Shown piece by piece: positions 19,103 through 26,559 of a DNA stretch of 64,000 nt (its first letter is position 1; every line of letters begins with the position of its first letter). Source of the stretch: Morganella psychrotolerans (lineage in GTDB: Bacteria > Pseudomonadota > Gammaproteobacteria > Enterobacterales > Enterobacteriaceae). The translations under genes and the position numbers were made by a program. The notes under the pieces are model-generated. The model did no database searches. It was not told the DNA's origin and saw only the letters and a program-made list of their open reading frames with translations. The stretch covers positions 124,001 through 188,000 of the forward strand of contig NZ_LZEX01000042.1 of assembly GCF_001676055.1 (NCBI RefSeq), written 5' to 3'.

Positions 19103-19129
19103 TAGCAGATGGTTAATGATTGCGTTCAT
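19079..19129 (-). CDS. Leucine-rich leader peptide
   Basis: Sixteen-residue ORF MNAIINHLLSLNLLLS. Six residues are leucine, read by CTG, CTA, CTA, CTA, CTA and CTC; CTA is the rare leucine codon also used in the E. coli leu leader. A weak AAGAG ribosome site lies about 8 bases upstream. The stop codon TAG overlaps attenuator segment 2. It is too short for ordinary gene finding. Its function is inferred to be sensing charged leucyl-tRNA for the downstream transporter gene. Confidence 0.82.
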   Translation of the reverse strand: MNAIINHLLSLNLLLS

Positions 19130-19167
19130 GGTTTAGCTCTTCATATTTAAAAATGGGTATTTATTGC

Positions 19168-19189
19168 GCCACACCATGGTATGGCGCTC
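19168..19189. promoter_or_regulatory. 22-bp near-perfect palindrome
   Basis: GCGCCA-c-ACCATGGT-a-TGGCGC has a single mismatched pair. It lies 43 bp past the decarboxylase stop and just upstream of the leader peptide. It could be an operator overlapping the transcript start predicted from the -10 at 19197-19202, or an mRNA hairpin ending or protecting the decarboxylase message. No uridine run follows directly. Confidence 0.55.
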
Positions 19190-19196
19190 TGTTTCT

Positions 19197-19205
19197 TTTA
19201 TACCA
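19197..19205 (-). promoter_or_regulatory. Candidate extended -10 promoter for the leader-transporter unit
   Basis: On the minus strand TGG precedes TATAAA, matching an extended -10 element (TGn-TATAAT). It would start transcription near 19189, in the palindrome and upstream of the leader peptide. The -35 region is AT-rich and unconvincing. Confidence 0.4.
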
Positions 19206-19232
19206 CAAAAATAAATTTAAAAAATATAATAA

Positions 19233-20942
19233 TTATTCAATACTCATTGTTTTGAGCATATCAACAAACGCATCAATATGATGGCGCTGTGTTACCGGAT
19301 TCATAAATACCGCTTTTTCTCCCGGGATATAGGCAAACCGGTTGTGTTCTGCATACGTTGAGCAGGCTATTGAATCCACCCAGTTAGTATACAGACCCGC
19401 TTTACCGCGTTTGAGGAATAAATCACGATGCCAGTGGCTGTTGCGAACCATCATGTCATAGGCGGTTTTGTCACTCGCACAGGTCAGTTCATGTGCAAAC
19501 ATAGCCTGCGGATCTGTCACCAGTTTTGGTGAATAGAGACGGAACCCGACACTCGGCCCCTGGTTTTCCGGTACCATAACGCAGGCATTACCCATTGATA
19601 ACAGGTGGTTACGAAGATAATTCGCATTTTGCAGACAGTGCGCAATAATTGTCTGATACCCTTCAATGCCCAGATAATGCAATCCGGCGTACGCCCCGAA
19701 GATCCCGACGCCGCTGCGGCTGCATTCGATAGTGGATTGCAGGTGGGTCTGCCCCTCCAGCGAGTGCTCAAAATAGGTAAAGTTTTCCGGATCGTTTTCC
19801 AATGCTTTGAAATCATCGCCATCACGAACCATCACAAGACTTGAGGTATAAGGCACATATCCCCATTTGTGAAAGTCGATCGTTATCGAATCTGCATACT
19901 TAAGCTGCTTAAATTTCTCAACATTATGGCGCAACCCGATCAGTGTGGCTTCATTAATTGCCAGCGGGTTCGTCGCAAAGTCATAATCAATAAAGAAGAT
20001 AATCGGCCAGCCAACCGCCGCATCCACGTGAATATGCGGCTTATCCGTAATTTCAAATTCTTCACATAAACGGTTACGAAGATCATGAACCTGTTTAATC
20101 TCATCGACGCCAAACGTATCTGTTGTGCCGGCGGTCAGCAGAATAACCGGAATTTTACAGTGAACCGTATAACAGGCACGGATTTGCTGCTCAAGATCAG
20201 CAAGATCAATCGTATTGTCTGATGCCACCCGGATGCGGATAGTTTTGTTTTTAATATCCACACCCAGCAATGACAGGTTAGTGATATTAGAATAGTGCCC
20301 GCCCTGTGAATTGATTATGCGGAAATCCTGATCAACCGACATCCCCAGATGTTTGGACTGTTTAAGTGACTTACGGATCCCGAAAAGATACCCGTACAGG
20401 TTACACATAGTCCCGCCCTGGGTGAACAAACCAGACGCTTTGTCGGCATCATAACCAATCAGATTCGCGATTTTTCTGACCACGGTTTTTTCCATGGTAT
20501 CTGCCACACCTGAGTATTCGCAGTACACCATATTCGGGTTTCCCAGCAATCCGAGCATGGAGCCGTAGACTGCCGGATCAGATGGCATGGCAATGACGTT
20601 TTCAACGGCAAGCGGGTTTTCCCAGTTTTTACACAGCGCTGATGCAAATACCAGTAAATCATCCTGACCTTCTCCCGGACGGATAACATTCTGACGGATA
20701 TGTGAGTCATCTGCCAGACGGGAAAATAATTCAGCGCCATTCGGATAGCGGCCTATTTGCTGAACATCGGCCTGTGTGGTTTGCCGGAATTCAGTAATAG
20801 CCTGAATTTGCGGATGATTAAGAATCGGCCATTTGCCGGGATCCCGGCTGAAGAAATCGCTGATGACATTTTGATATTTAACTTCAAAATCTTTATTCAG
20901 CACATTCGCAGAAGCGGACGTGATATGTTCTGATTGATCCAC
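19233..20942 (-). CDS. Group II PLP-dependent amino-acid decarboxylase
   Basis: 569-residue pyridoxal-phosphate decarboxylase of the glutamate/aromatic/valine-leucine decarboxylase fold. I start it at GTG 20942 because GGAG lies six bases upstream; a TTG at 20954 opens the same frame. Key residues: His216 (GGHYS, ring stacking), Asp307 (HVDAAVGWP, binds the PLP ring nitrogen) and Lys359 (IDFHKWGYVPY, Schiff base). The substrate cannot be read directly. The downstream attenuator uses leucine codons, and leucine/valine decarboxylase activity is a classical trait of Proteus, so leucine to isoamylamine is my leading guess. Glutamate, aspartate or aromatic substrates remain possible. An inverted repeat overlaps its ribosome site. 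Confidence 0.88.
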   Translation of the reverse strand: MDQSEHITSASANVLNKDFEVKYQNVISDFFSRDPGKWPILNHPQIQAITEFRQTTQADVQQIGRYPNGAELFSRLADDSHIRQNVIRPGEGQDDLLVFASALCKNWENPLAVENVIAMPSDPAVYGSMLGLLGNPNMVYCEYSGVADTMEKTVVRKIANLIGYDADKASGLFTQGGTMCNLYGYLFGIRKSLKQSKHLGMSVDQDFRIINSQGGHYSNITNLSLLGVDIKNKTIRIRVASDNTIDLADLEQQIRACYTVHCKIPVILLTAGTTDTFGVDEIKQVHDLRNRLCEEFEITDKPHIHVDAAVGWPIIFFIDYDFATNPLAINEATLIGLRHNVEKFKQLKYADSITIDFHKWGYVPYTSSLVMVRDGDDFKALENDPENFTYFEHSLEGQTHLQSTIECSRSGVGIFGAYAGLHYLGIEGYQTIIAHCLQNANYLRNHLLSMGNACVMVPENQGPSVGFRLYSPKLVTDPQAMFAHELTCASDKTAYDMMVRNSHWHRDLFLKRGKAGLYTNWVDSIACSTYAEHNRFAYIPGEKAVFMNPVTQRHHIDAFVDMLKTMSIE

Positions 20943-20944
20943 AA

Positions 20945-21007
20945 TTAGCTCCAAAATAGTAAATCACACAAGAGTATTGCCACTATTTTGCGCCTAATTA
21001 GTTGCAT
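20945..21007 (-). CDS. Possible 20-residue upstream ORF of the decarboxylase
   Basis: ATG at 21007 opens a 20-codon frame beginning MQLIRRKIVAILL and ending just 2 bp before the GTG start of the decarboxylase. Five leucines (CTA, CTC, TTG, TTA, CTA) are present. No good ribosome site precedes it, and AT-rich DNA yields such frames by chance. Confidence 0.3.
   Translation of the reverse strand: MQLIRRKIVAILLCDLLFWS
20952..20990 (-). promoter_or_regulatory. Inverted repeat overlapping the decarboxylase ribosome site
   Basis: CAAAATAGT (20952-20960) and ACTATTTTG (20982-20990) are exact complements. In the transcript the right arm runs into GGAG of the ribosome site, so a 9-bp hairpin could limit translation; as DNA it could be an operator. 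Confidence 0.5.
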
Positions 21008-21937
21008 TTCAAATGATAAGAAGATAATCAACACCGTGATGAATAATAAAATAAATAAATAAATTCAATTAATTACATCAAAAAATGTGTGATAGTCAGG
21101 TTTAATATTTTTTAAATTATGACGGTGAGATCACAATTAATTGCACTGCAAAATATAATAAATACAGATTTTAAATTTAATTAACGCGAAGGAATACAGA
21201 ATAATGTTCTGTAAAAGCACATATATAGCAAACTATTTAAACAGAGCCTAACACCAATGACAATAAATGATAAATTTATCTAATTTATTTATTCAGTCTG
21301 TTACCTGATTTATTCTGTGTAACGCCCGATATTTTGCCGGTTTGTGAGTAATCATCAGAATAACGATCCCAGAAAGATAACGCATCTCCAATTCTGTTAA
21401 TGATTGCCGGTTTAGCACTTTTTCCACATCAGTGACAAATAATTAAATAACATCATGATTTTTAAAACTAAAATATAAAAATATTTTTTTTTGTGATTAT
21501 TTTTCGCTCAATTGTTATATACCCAACATCATTCAAATTACAGGCAGACGGTAAGGGAAGACACGCAGGGAGCATATGACGCGGCGGGCGTTGTGCAGCC
21601 AATTACACCGACAATTAAAACAGATGATTTAAATGCCGTAGCTCCCGAAAAATCGTTCATTAACAGCAACTTTGATTAAAAACGCAACTATCCCCACAGA
21701 ACTTATTGATTTAACAACAGATATAATCTGAAAAATAAAAATCTCACCTTAATATCATCTTACGTTATCCGGAAAAAATTCACTGTCTCCGTTACCCCTA
21801 ATTTGTTAGAGTGACCCTGTTTTGCAACACATATATCAGGGGTTATCTGCCGCAAACATCATGACTGGTGCGCGTGGTTCTTTACCTGAAAACACCCGAT
21901 CGACGAATTAAGCCTACTTCAGTTTTAGGAATACTTG
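20991..21937. other. Intergenic region between decarboxylase and yqjA
   Basis: About 950 bp, very AT-rich near the decarboxylase, with no convincing gene. It contains a degenerate ERIC element at 21517-21620. It should hold the promoters for the decarboxylase (-) and yqjA (+). Confidence 0.6.
21517..21620. repeat. Degenerate ERIC element
   Basis: Begins TATACCCAACATCATTCAAA and continues with recognisable core pieces (CAGGCAG, GGGAGCATATG, GCAGCCAA), but the far terminal arm has decayed. Confidence 0.7.
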
Positions 21938-22621
21938 ATGGAAACAATGCAGCAACTCTTTTTTGCACTTTGGCATCAGGATTATGAGACCCTGTCAAAC
22001 CCATCTCTGTTATGGGCTATCTATATTATGCTGTTCGCCATCCTTTTTCTGGAAAATGGCCTGCTTCCTGCCGCCTTCTTACCCGGTGACAGCCTGCTTA
22101 TCCTGGTCGGGGTATTAATCGCAAAAGATACGCTGGATTTTCCGACGACACTGATTGTACTTACTGCCGGTGCCAGCCTGGGTTGCTGGGTCGGGTATCT
22201 GCAGGGGCGCTGGCTCAGTAATACGCGCATGGTACAAGGCTGGCTGTCACATTTGCCGCCTCACTATCACCAGCGCGCACACGGGTTATTCCACCGCCAT
22301 GGTCTTGCCGCACTGTTAGTCGGCCGCTTTCTTGCTTTTATCCGTACATTACTGCCGATGCTGGCAGGGATAGCAGGCCTGAGTTCACGCCGTTTCCAGT
22401 TTTTTAACTGGCTGAGTGGCTTTCTCTGGGTCGGAATTCTGACCTCGCTCGGGTATTGCCTGGGTATCAGCCCGCTTTTCCGCAAGTATGAGCATCATCT
22501 GATGAACATCCTGATGCTTATCCCGGTTGTCCTGCTAGTCTGCGGGTTAATTGCCAGCCTGTGGGTTGTCTGGAGACGTAAACGGACAAAAAATACCGAT
22601 ACGGATATCACCCCGCAATAA
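21938..22621 (+). CDS. yqjA: DedA-family inner-membrane protein YqjA
   Basis: 227-residue DedA/SNARE-associated family protein. It matches E. coli YqjA closely (LFLENGLLPAAFLPGDSLLILVGVLIAK; SLGCWVGYLQGRWL; HYHQRAHGLFHRHGLAALLVGRF; RTLLPMLAG). DedA proteins support membrane lipid transport (flipping of undecaprenyl-phosphate or phospholipids) and proton-motive-force maintenance at alkaline pH. The start is taken as ATG 21938; TTG one codon earlier is less likely. The mzrA gene that follows yqjA in E. coli is not seen here; the gap is filled by two ERIC elements. Confidence 0.93.
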   Translation: METMQQLFFALWHQDYETLSNPSLLWAIYIMLFAILFLENGLLPAAFLPGDSLLILVGVLIAKDTLDFPTTLIVLTAGASLGCWVGYLQGRWLSNTRMVQGWLSHLPPHYHQRAHGLFHRHGLAALLVGRFLAFIRTLLPMLAGIAGLSSRRFQFFNWLSGFLWVGILTSLGYCLGISPLFRKYEHHLMNILMLIPVVLLVCGLIASLWVVWRRKRTKNTDTDITPQ

Positions 22622-22653
22622 GGCAATAAGCCTTTGATATCTTTTCCCGGTCT

Positions 22654-22736
22654 GTACCCGATGTCATTCAAGATGCAGGCAGGCGGCTATCATCATTCCG
22701 CCAACGAACCTGCAGTTTGAATGAATAAGGGTATAC
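22654..22736. repeat. Short (internally deleted) ERIC element
   Basis: Both ends of the ERIC inverted repeat are kept (TGTACCCGATGTCATTCAAG ... TTTGAATGAATAAGGGTATA) but the central part is shortened. Confidence 0.85.
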
Positions 22737-22874
22737 GCAGTTTCAGCGACAGACCGGAAAACATCATCCCGCAACCTTTCATTTTCCCGCAGTTTACTCT
22801 GAATTAATCACCCACCGCCTGAAATGTGCAGGACAACGCCGGAAAATACACTATCATTAGACCTTAATTGCACT

Positions 22875-23000
22875 TATACCCTTATTCATTCAAACTGCAG
22901 GTGTGTTGGCTGCACTCAGATCGCCGGGTCACATACTGATGTATGCTCCCCGGCGATCTTTCCTTGCCGCCTTCCTGCATCTTGAATGACGTTGGGTATA
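22875..23000. repeat. Full-length ERIC element
   Basis: A 126-bp imperfect palindrome starting TATACCCTTATTCATTCAAA and ending TTGAATGACGTTGGGTATA. The core matches the ERIC consensus (GTTGGCTGC, GTCACATACT, CTTGCCGCCTTCCTGCA). It ends 32 bp before yqjD, so it will be in the leader of that mRNA if transcribed through. Confidence 0.92.
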
Positions 23001-23032
23001 TAACCTTGGTTATATAATCACAAGGAGTTCCT

Positions 23033-23335
23033 ATGTCACATCATTCAAATGAAGAGTTACGCGCCGAACTGAAATCATTGGCTGACACCCTGGAATCTGT
23101 GTTAGGTAATGCAGAAAATAAATCGAAAGAAGAGCTGGATTCACTGAAGAAGAAAGCGCAGGCCGCATTACAAAATTCCCGCGCACGCCTGACAGAAGGC
23201 AAAGAACAGGTTATACAGCAAACTAAAGAGATAGCCGGTCGTGCGGATAACTATGTGAAAAAAAATCCATGGACAGGTGTCGGGATCGGCGCTGCTGTGG
23301 GTGTCGTGTTAGGCGTTTTACTGACCCGTCGCTGA
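23033..23335 (+). CDS. yqjD: DUF883 membrane-anchored ribosome-associated protein YqjD
   Basis: 100 residues: a charged, coiled-coil-prone helix (about 5-75) followed by a C-terminal transmembrane helix (WTGVGIGAAVGVVLGVLLTRR). It belongs to the ElaB/YqjD/YgaM family of tail-anchored proteins, reported in E. coli to bind ribosomes in stationary phase. AAGGAG precedes the ATG. It forms a tight operon with yqjE (3-bp gap) and yqjK. Confidence 0.94.
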   Translation: MSHHSNEELRAELKSLADTLESVLGNAENKSKEELDSLKKKAQAALQNSRARLTEGKEQVIQQTKEIAGRADNYVKKNPWTGVGIGAAVGVVLGVLLTRR

Positions 23336-23338
23336 GTT

Positions 23339-23752
23339 ATGGCTGAATCTGAACGTCCGCAGGGGCCCGGTAAAGGGCTCCTCGACACACTGACGCGCAT
23401 CGCCACTATTGTGGTCAGCATGGCTGAAACCCGTCTCAGGCTCATCGCAACTGAGCTTGAAGAGGAAAAAGCCAATCTTATTCAGTTGATTTTACTGGCC
23501 GGCGTTGCACTGCTGCTGACCGCTTTCGGGCTGATGAGCCTGCTTGTCCTGGTCATGTGGGCAGTTGACCCCGTCTATCGTCTGACGGCTCTGGCTATTA
23601 CGACAATAGTATTGCTGGGAAGCGCGCTGATTTTTGCGCTCTCTGCTGTCCGTAAAGCCCGCAAATCATCACTGTTGAGTGCGACCCGTGAACAACTGGC
23701 GATTGATAAGCAACTGCTGGAAAAAAAACAGCAGGAGCAACATCATGAATAA
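23339..23752 (+). CDS. yqjE: Phage-holin-like membrane protein YqjE
   Basis: 137-residue protein of the YqjE (DUF1469) family, with two adjacent transmembrane helices (about 48-72 and 78-102) and charged ends. It lies between yqjD and yqjK, overlapping yqjK by 8 bp. Function is unknown; the conserved yqjDEK operon suggests an envelope or stationary-phase role. Confidence 0.92.
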   Translation: MAESERPQGPGKGLLDTLTRIATIVVSMAETRLRLIATELEEEKANLIQLILLAGVALLLTAFGLMSLLVLVMWAVDPVYRLTALAITTIVLLGSALIFALSAVRKARKSSLLSATREQLAIDKQLLEKKQQEQHHE

Positions 23753-24050
23753 ACAGACCCGCGCTGAACGGGCACTGCGCAAGCAGGCACTGATTGATAC
23801 CATCGCTGCACAACGCAGCGACTTATCACAGACCACAGAACATTGGCTGGAAAAAACAGAGTCACTGGACAGAACCTGGCAGACAGTGGTGCAATTGCGT
23901 CCGCTGGTCGTGGCCGGTCTCAGCCTTATCTCTGTATTTTCTGTCCGCCACCCGAAAAAACTGTACCGTTGGGGACAACGTGCCGTTGGGTTATGGGGCG
24001 TGATACGCACCATACAAGCTAATTTTCCCCGCAATAAACCACACAGCTAA
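23745..24050 (+). CDS. yqjK: YqjK-like family protein
   Basis: 101 residues starting MNKQTRAERALRKQALIDTI, a basic N-terminal helix, then a hydrophobic segment (PLVVAGLSLISVFSV) and a basic tail. It corresponds in place and pattern to E. coli YqjK. The start codon lies within the last codons of yqjE, so translation is coupled. Confidence 0.88.
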   Translation: MNKQTRAERALRKQALIDTIAAQRSDLSQTTEHWLEKTESLDRTWQTVVQLRPLVVAGLSLISVFSVRHPKKLYRWGQRAVGLWGVIRTIQANFPRNKPHS

Positions 24051-24234
24051 CCTTTTTTCAAAATCAAAAAATTTGAATTTGTTCATGAAGAATTCTTGCT
24101 AACAATCCTTCTCATTCGCACTTACTATTAGTCCAACAAAACGCATTGGCATATCGTGCCATTTAAATGAAGAATTAGTGACTCTGCCTGCAGATTTATA
24201 AATTCAATATTGTTGAGCTAATAAGGATCTCTCA

Positions 24235-24621
24235 ATGAACAATTACGCTATTTTAATCGCCCGTATCATGATGCCTGTGTTATTTATTGTGGCCGGATAC
24301 GGCAAATTAGGTGATGCTTATGCCGGAACTCAGCAGTATATGCAGGCAATGGGTGTACCCGGTGCTCTGCTGCCACTGACTATTTTACTGGAACTGGGCG
24401 GCGGGCTGGCAATCTTGTTTGGTTTCTTAACCCGGACAACCGCTGTTTTCACTTTCGGGTTTACTGTACTGACCGCTCTGCTGTTCCACACTAACTTTGC
24501 CGAAGGCGCTAACCAGTTAATGTTTATGAAAAACTTTACTATTGCAGGCGGTTTTCTCCTGCTGGCTGTCACCGGCCCCGGTAAATTCAGTATTGATCAT
24601 TTATTAAAAAAGAAATGGTAA
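24235..24621 (+). CDS. yqjF: DoxX-family membrane protein YqjF
   Basis: 128-residue four-helix integral membrane protein of the DoxX family (YGKLGDAYAGTQQYMQAMGVPGALLPLTILLE; LLFHTNFAEGANQLMFMKNFTIAGG). E. coli YqjF occupies the same position after yqjK. Roles in quinone or thiol redox handling are suggested for the family but are not established. It is separated from yqjK by 184 bp, so it probably has its own promoter. A symmetric hairpin follows. Confidence 0.9.
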   Translation: MNNYAILIARIMMPVLFIVAGYGKLGDAYAGTQQYMQAMGVPGALLPLTILLELGGGLAILFGFLTRTTAVFTFGFTVLTALLFHTNFAEGANQLMFMKNFTIAGGFLLLAVTGPGKFSIDHLLKKKW

Positions 24622-24662
24622 TTACATTCAGGCAAAGCCACACAGCAAAATAATAGATTAGC

Positions 24663-24688
24663 AGATATCCGCTCTCAGGCGGATATCT
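24663..24688. terminator. Hairpin between converging yqjF and glycosyltransferase
   Basis: AGATATCCGC / GCGGATATCT around a six-base loop, between the two converging genes. The T-run is poor, so strength is uncertain. Confidence 0.6.
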
Positions 24689-24694
24689 GTCTAT

Positions 24695-25397
24695 TCAAAA
24701 GATTTGAATGTCAGATAAGGGTTTATTAAATAAATATTCATAATCCAGTGTTCCCATTCTTATATTGCTATATCCTTTTTTCTGGTAGGCAATGCAAGGA
24801 TACAAACCAAACCAAGAATCCTTTTCCATATATTTACACCAATATGAATCAACTGTTTTTGACTCATCAAAATCACCATTTGCAGTAATTGCCTCAATAG
24901 ATTCATTCAGGATTTCCAGCATTTTTTCCGCATAATTCTTATTGACAATATACGCATTTGCACAAAAAGAAAATTTTAATTTTAATAAAAAATTATCCGG
25001 CTCATGAGATGACGCGTAATAATAATTCCCCCCCAGGAAGGCCACATCCCATTGTCGTGTCTTCAGAGAAGACAAAAAATTTATTTGCCTGCCTTATGTG
25101 TTCAATATCACTATATAAATCAGTGTCATCCTCAAGAATCAGTACATTCCCCCAACCATTATCTATAACCATTTCCATCACAGCCGTATGGGAAAGGGTA
25201 CAACCGAGAAAACCCGGGGCCTTACTTATCGCTTCAAAGCGAATAATTTTATCCTCCGGGATCTCTGCTCTTGCCAAAATATTAGTTATCTCTTTCTTGC
25301 GATCTCTTCTTACTTTTAAATTTATATAAATAATTTTATCAAAGAGATCATGATTCAATGTATTATCTTCTTCTGACATAAACAACTTCAAATCCAT
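24695..25397 (-). pseudogene. Family 25 glycosyltransferase (frameshifted)
   Basis: LPS-type glycosyltransferase of family GT25, with the family pattern FDKIIYINLKVRRDRKKEI, GFLGCTLSHTAVM, VLILEDDTDL and, later, WDVAFLGGNYYY. As given, the frame changes at the A6 run 25074-25079 (T6 on the coding strand). With five bases the text reads ANKFLSSLKTRQWDVAFLGG and a 233-residue protein results. The start ATG at 25397 has GGAGG just upstream. Its lower GC and lone position suggest acquisition. An error is likely given similar breaks elsewhere, but LPS transferases are also common phase-variation targets, so a genuine off state cannot be excluded. Confidence 0.8.
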
Positions 25398-25488
25398 ACT
25401 GCCTCCGGCATCCGGGATATATAATTTATTGCATTATGATGCTCAATAGTATTTTTTTGTCAATCCGGGGCAATCTTAATATCAGAGC

Positions 25489-25522
25489 GAAAAAAAAAAA
25501 CTGCCGGAAAGCATCCGACAGT
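25489..25522 (-). terminator. Terminator of yhaJ
   Basis: On the minus strand ACTGTCGGA-TGCTT-TCCGGCAGT (one G-T pair) is followed by a run of about eleven T. It lies 33 bp past the yhaJ stop. Confidence 0.85.
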
Positions 25523-25554
25523 CTATTGATTTAGCGTATTTTTTATTATCAGAC

Positions 25555-26454
25555 TTATTTATTGATAAACAGTTTCGGAATTTCACGCAAACACCAGGCT
25601 TTCGCCTCACCCATACTGTCACGCCGCCATGCCATTATCACATTCGTTTCATGGCTGTATTCCGACCCGACCACTTTCAGGCGGCCTTCCTGAATATCTT
25701 TTTCCACCAGCGGATACGGCATACTTGCCACACCCAGCCCGGCCAGCAGAGCGCGGTGTTTATCATCAATTGAACTGACCGTCAGGCGTTGCTGTTTATC
25801 CAGCAGTAAGACAGTCAGCACCGGGCGCTCACGGGCGCTGTCTGCCACTGCTATGCCACGGTATTTTACCCGCGTTGTCTCAGATAATGGCTCTGGTTCG
25901 CGGTGAATAGGATGATCGGGTGCTGCCACATAGACATTCACCACGGAATAGAGCGGACGGGAGTTAATTTCAGAAGAAGAGCGGAAATGCATATCCGGCG
26001 CAATCACGATATCTGCCCGTCCGGTTTCCAGCCGCTCCCAGGAGCCGGCAAGAACTTCTGTCGCCAGCGTCAGTTGGGTGGTGGATTTAAGTGCCAGTTT
26101 TTCCACCAGCGGAAACAGGGATGCCGCCGGTATCAGGGCTTCGCAGACAATAGTCAGATGCGGCTCCCAGCCACGGGCAAGTGCTTCGGCATCACTTGTC
26201 AGTTTGTCTGCCGCTTCCAGAAGCAAGCGCCCGCGCTCCAGCAACATCCGCCCGACATTGGTAAATTTTGTCCGGTGTCCGGAACGATCAAATAATACAA
26301 CATCCAACTCTTCTTCCAGTTTCTGCATGGTATAGCTCAGAGCGGATGGCACCCGCCCGAGCTCATCTGCCGCAGCGGCAAAACTGCCCCGCCGGTCGAT
26401 AGCATCCATCACGCGCAATGATTCCAGCGTTAACGCTTTGTCTTTACTCATCAT
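25555..26454 (-). CDS. yhaJ: LysR-type regulator YhaJ
   Basis: 299-residue LysR-family transcription factor nearly the same length as E. coli YhaJ and matching it through the winged helix (ALTLESLRVMDAIDRRGSFAAAADELGRVPSALSYTMQKLEEELDVVLFDR) and the effector domain (DIVIAPDMHFRSSSEINSR; AWRRDSMGEAKAWCLREIPKLF). YhaJ in E. coli responds to aromatic nitro-compounds and influences virulence and yqjF expression; here it stays near yqjF and is divergent from yhaK. Confidence 0.95.
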   Translation of the reverse strand: MMSKDKALTLESLRVMDAIDRRGSFAAAADELGRVPSALSYTMQKLEEELDVVLFDRSGHRTKFTNVGRMLLERGRLLLEAADKLTSDAEALARGWEPHLTIVCEALIPAASLFPLVEKLALKSTTQLTLATEVLAGSWERLETGRADIVIAPDMHFRSSSEINSRPLYSVVNVYVAAPDHPIHREPEPLSETTRVKYRGIAVADSARERPVLTVLLLDKQQRLTVSSIDDKHRALLAGLGVASMPYPLVEKDIQEGRLKVVGSEYSHETNVIMAWRRDSMGEAKAWCLREIPKLFINK

Positions 26455-26559
26455 TATCTCAATCAGAAAATTTGAATGTCGCCACCAGATTAACTGGCTA
26501 ACAATTCGGCGTCCAGCCCTTTATTATTTCAGTATATTTTTCTCAGCAGGCAGACCATC

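Larger units (their letters stand above)
22622..23032. other. Intergenic region with two ERIC elements
   Basis: 411 bp between yqjA and yqjD. It holds the elements at 22654-22736 and 22875-23000 and no gene; mzrA and yqjC of E. coli are absent. Confidence 0.7.

Noticed and set aside
24080..24120. Possible Fur box upstream of yqjF (AATGAGAAGGATTGTTAGC on the minus strand)
   Set aside because: Only a partial match to the GATAATGATAATCATTATC consensus; not strong enough to annotate.
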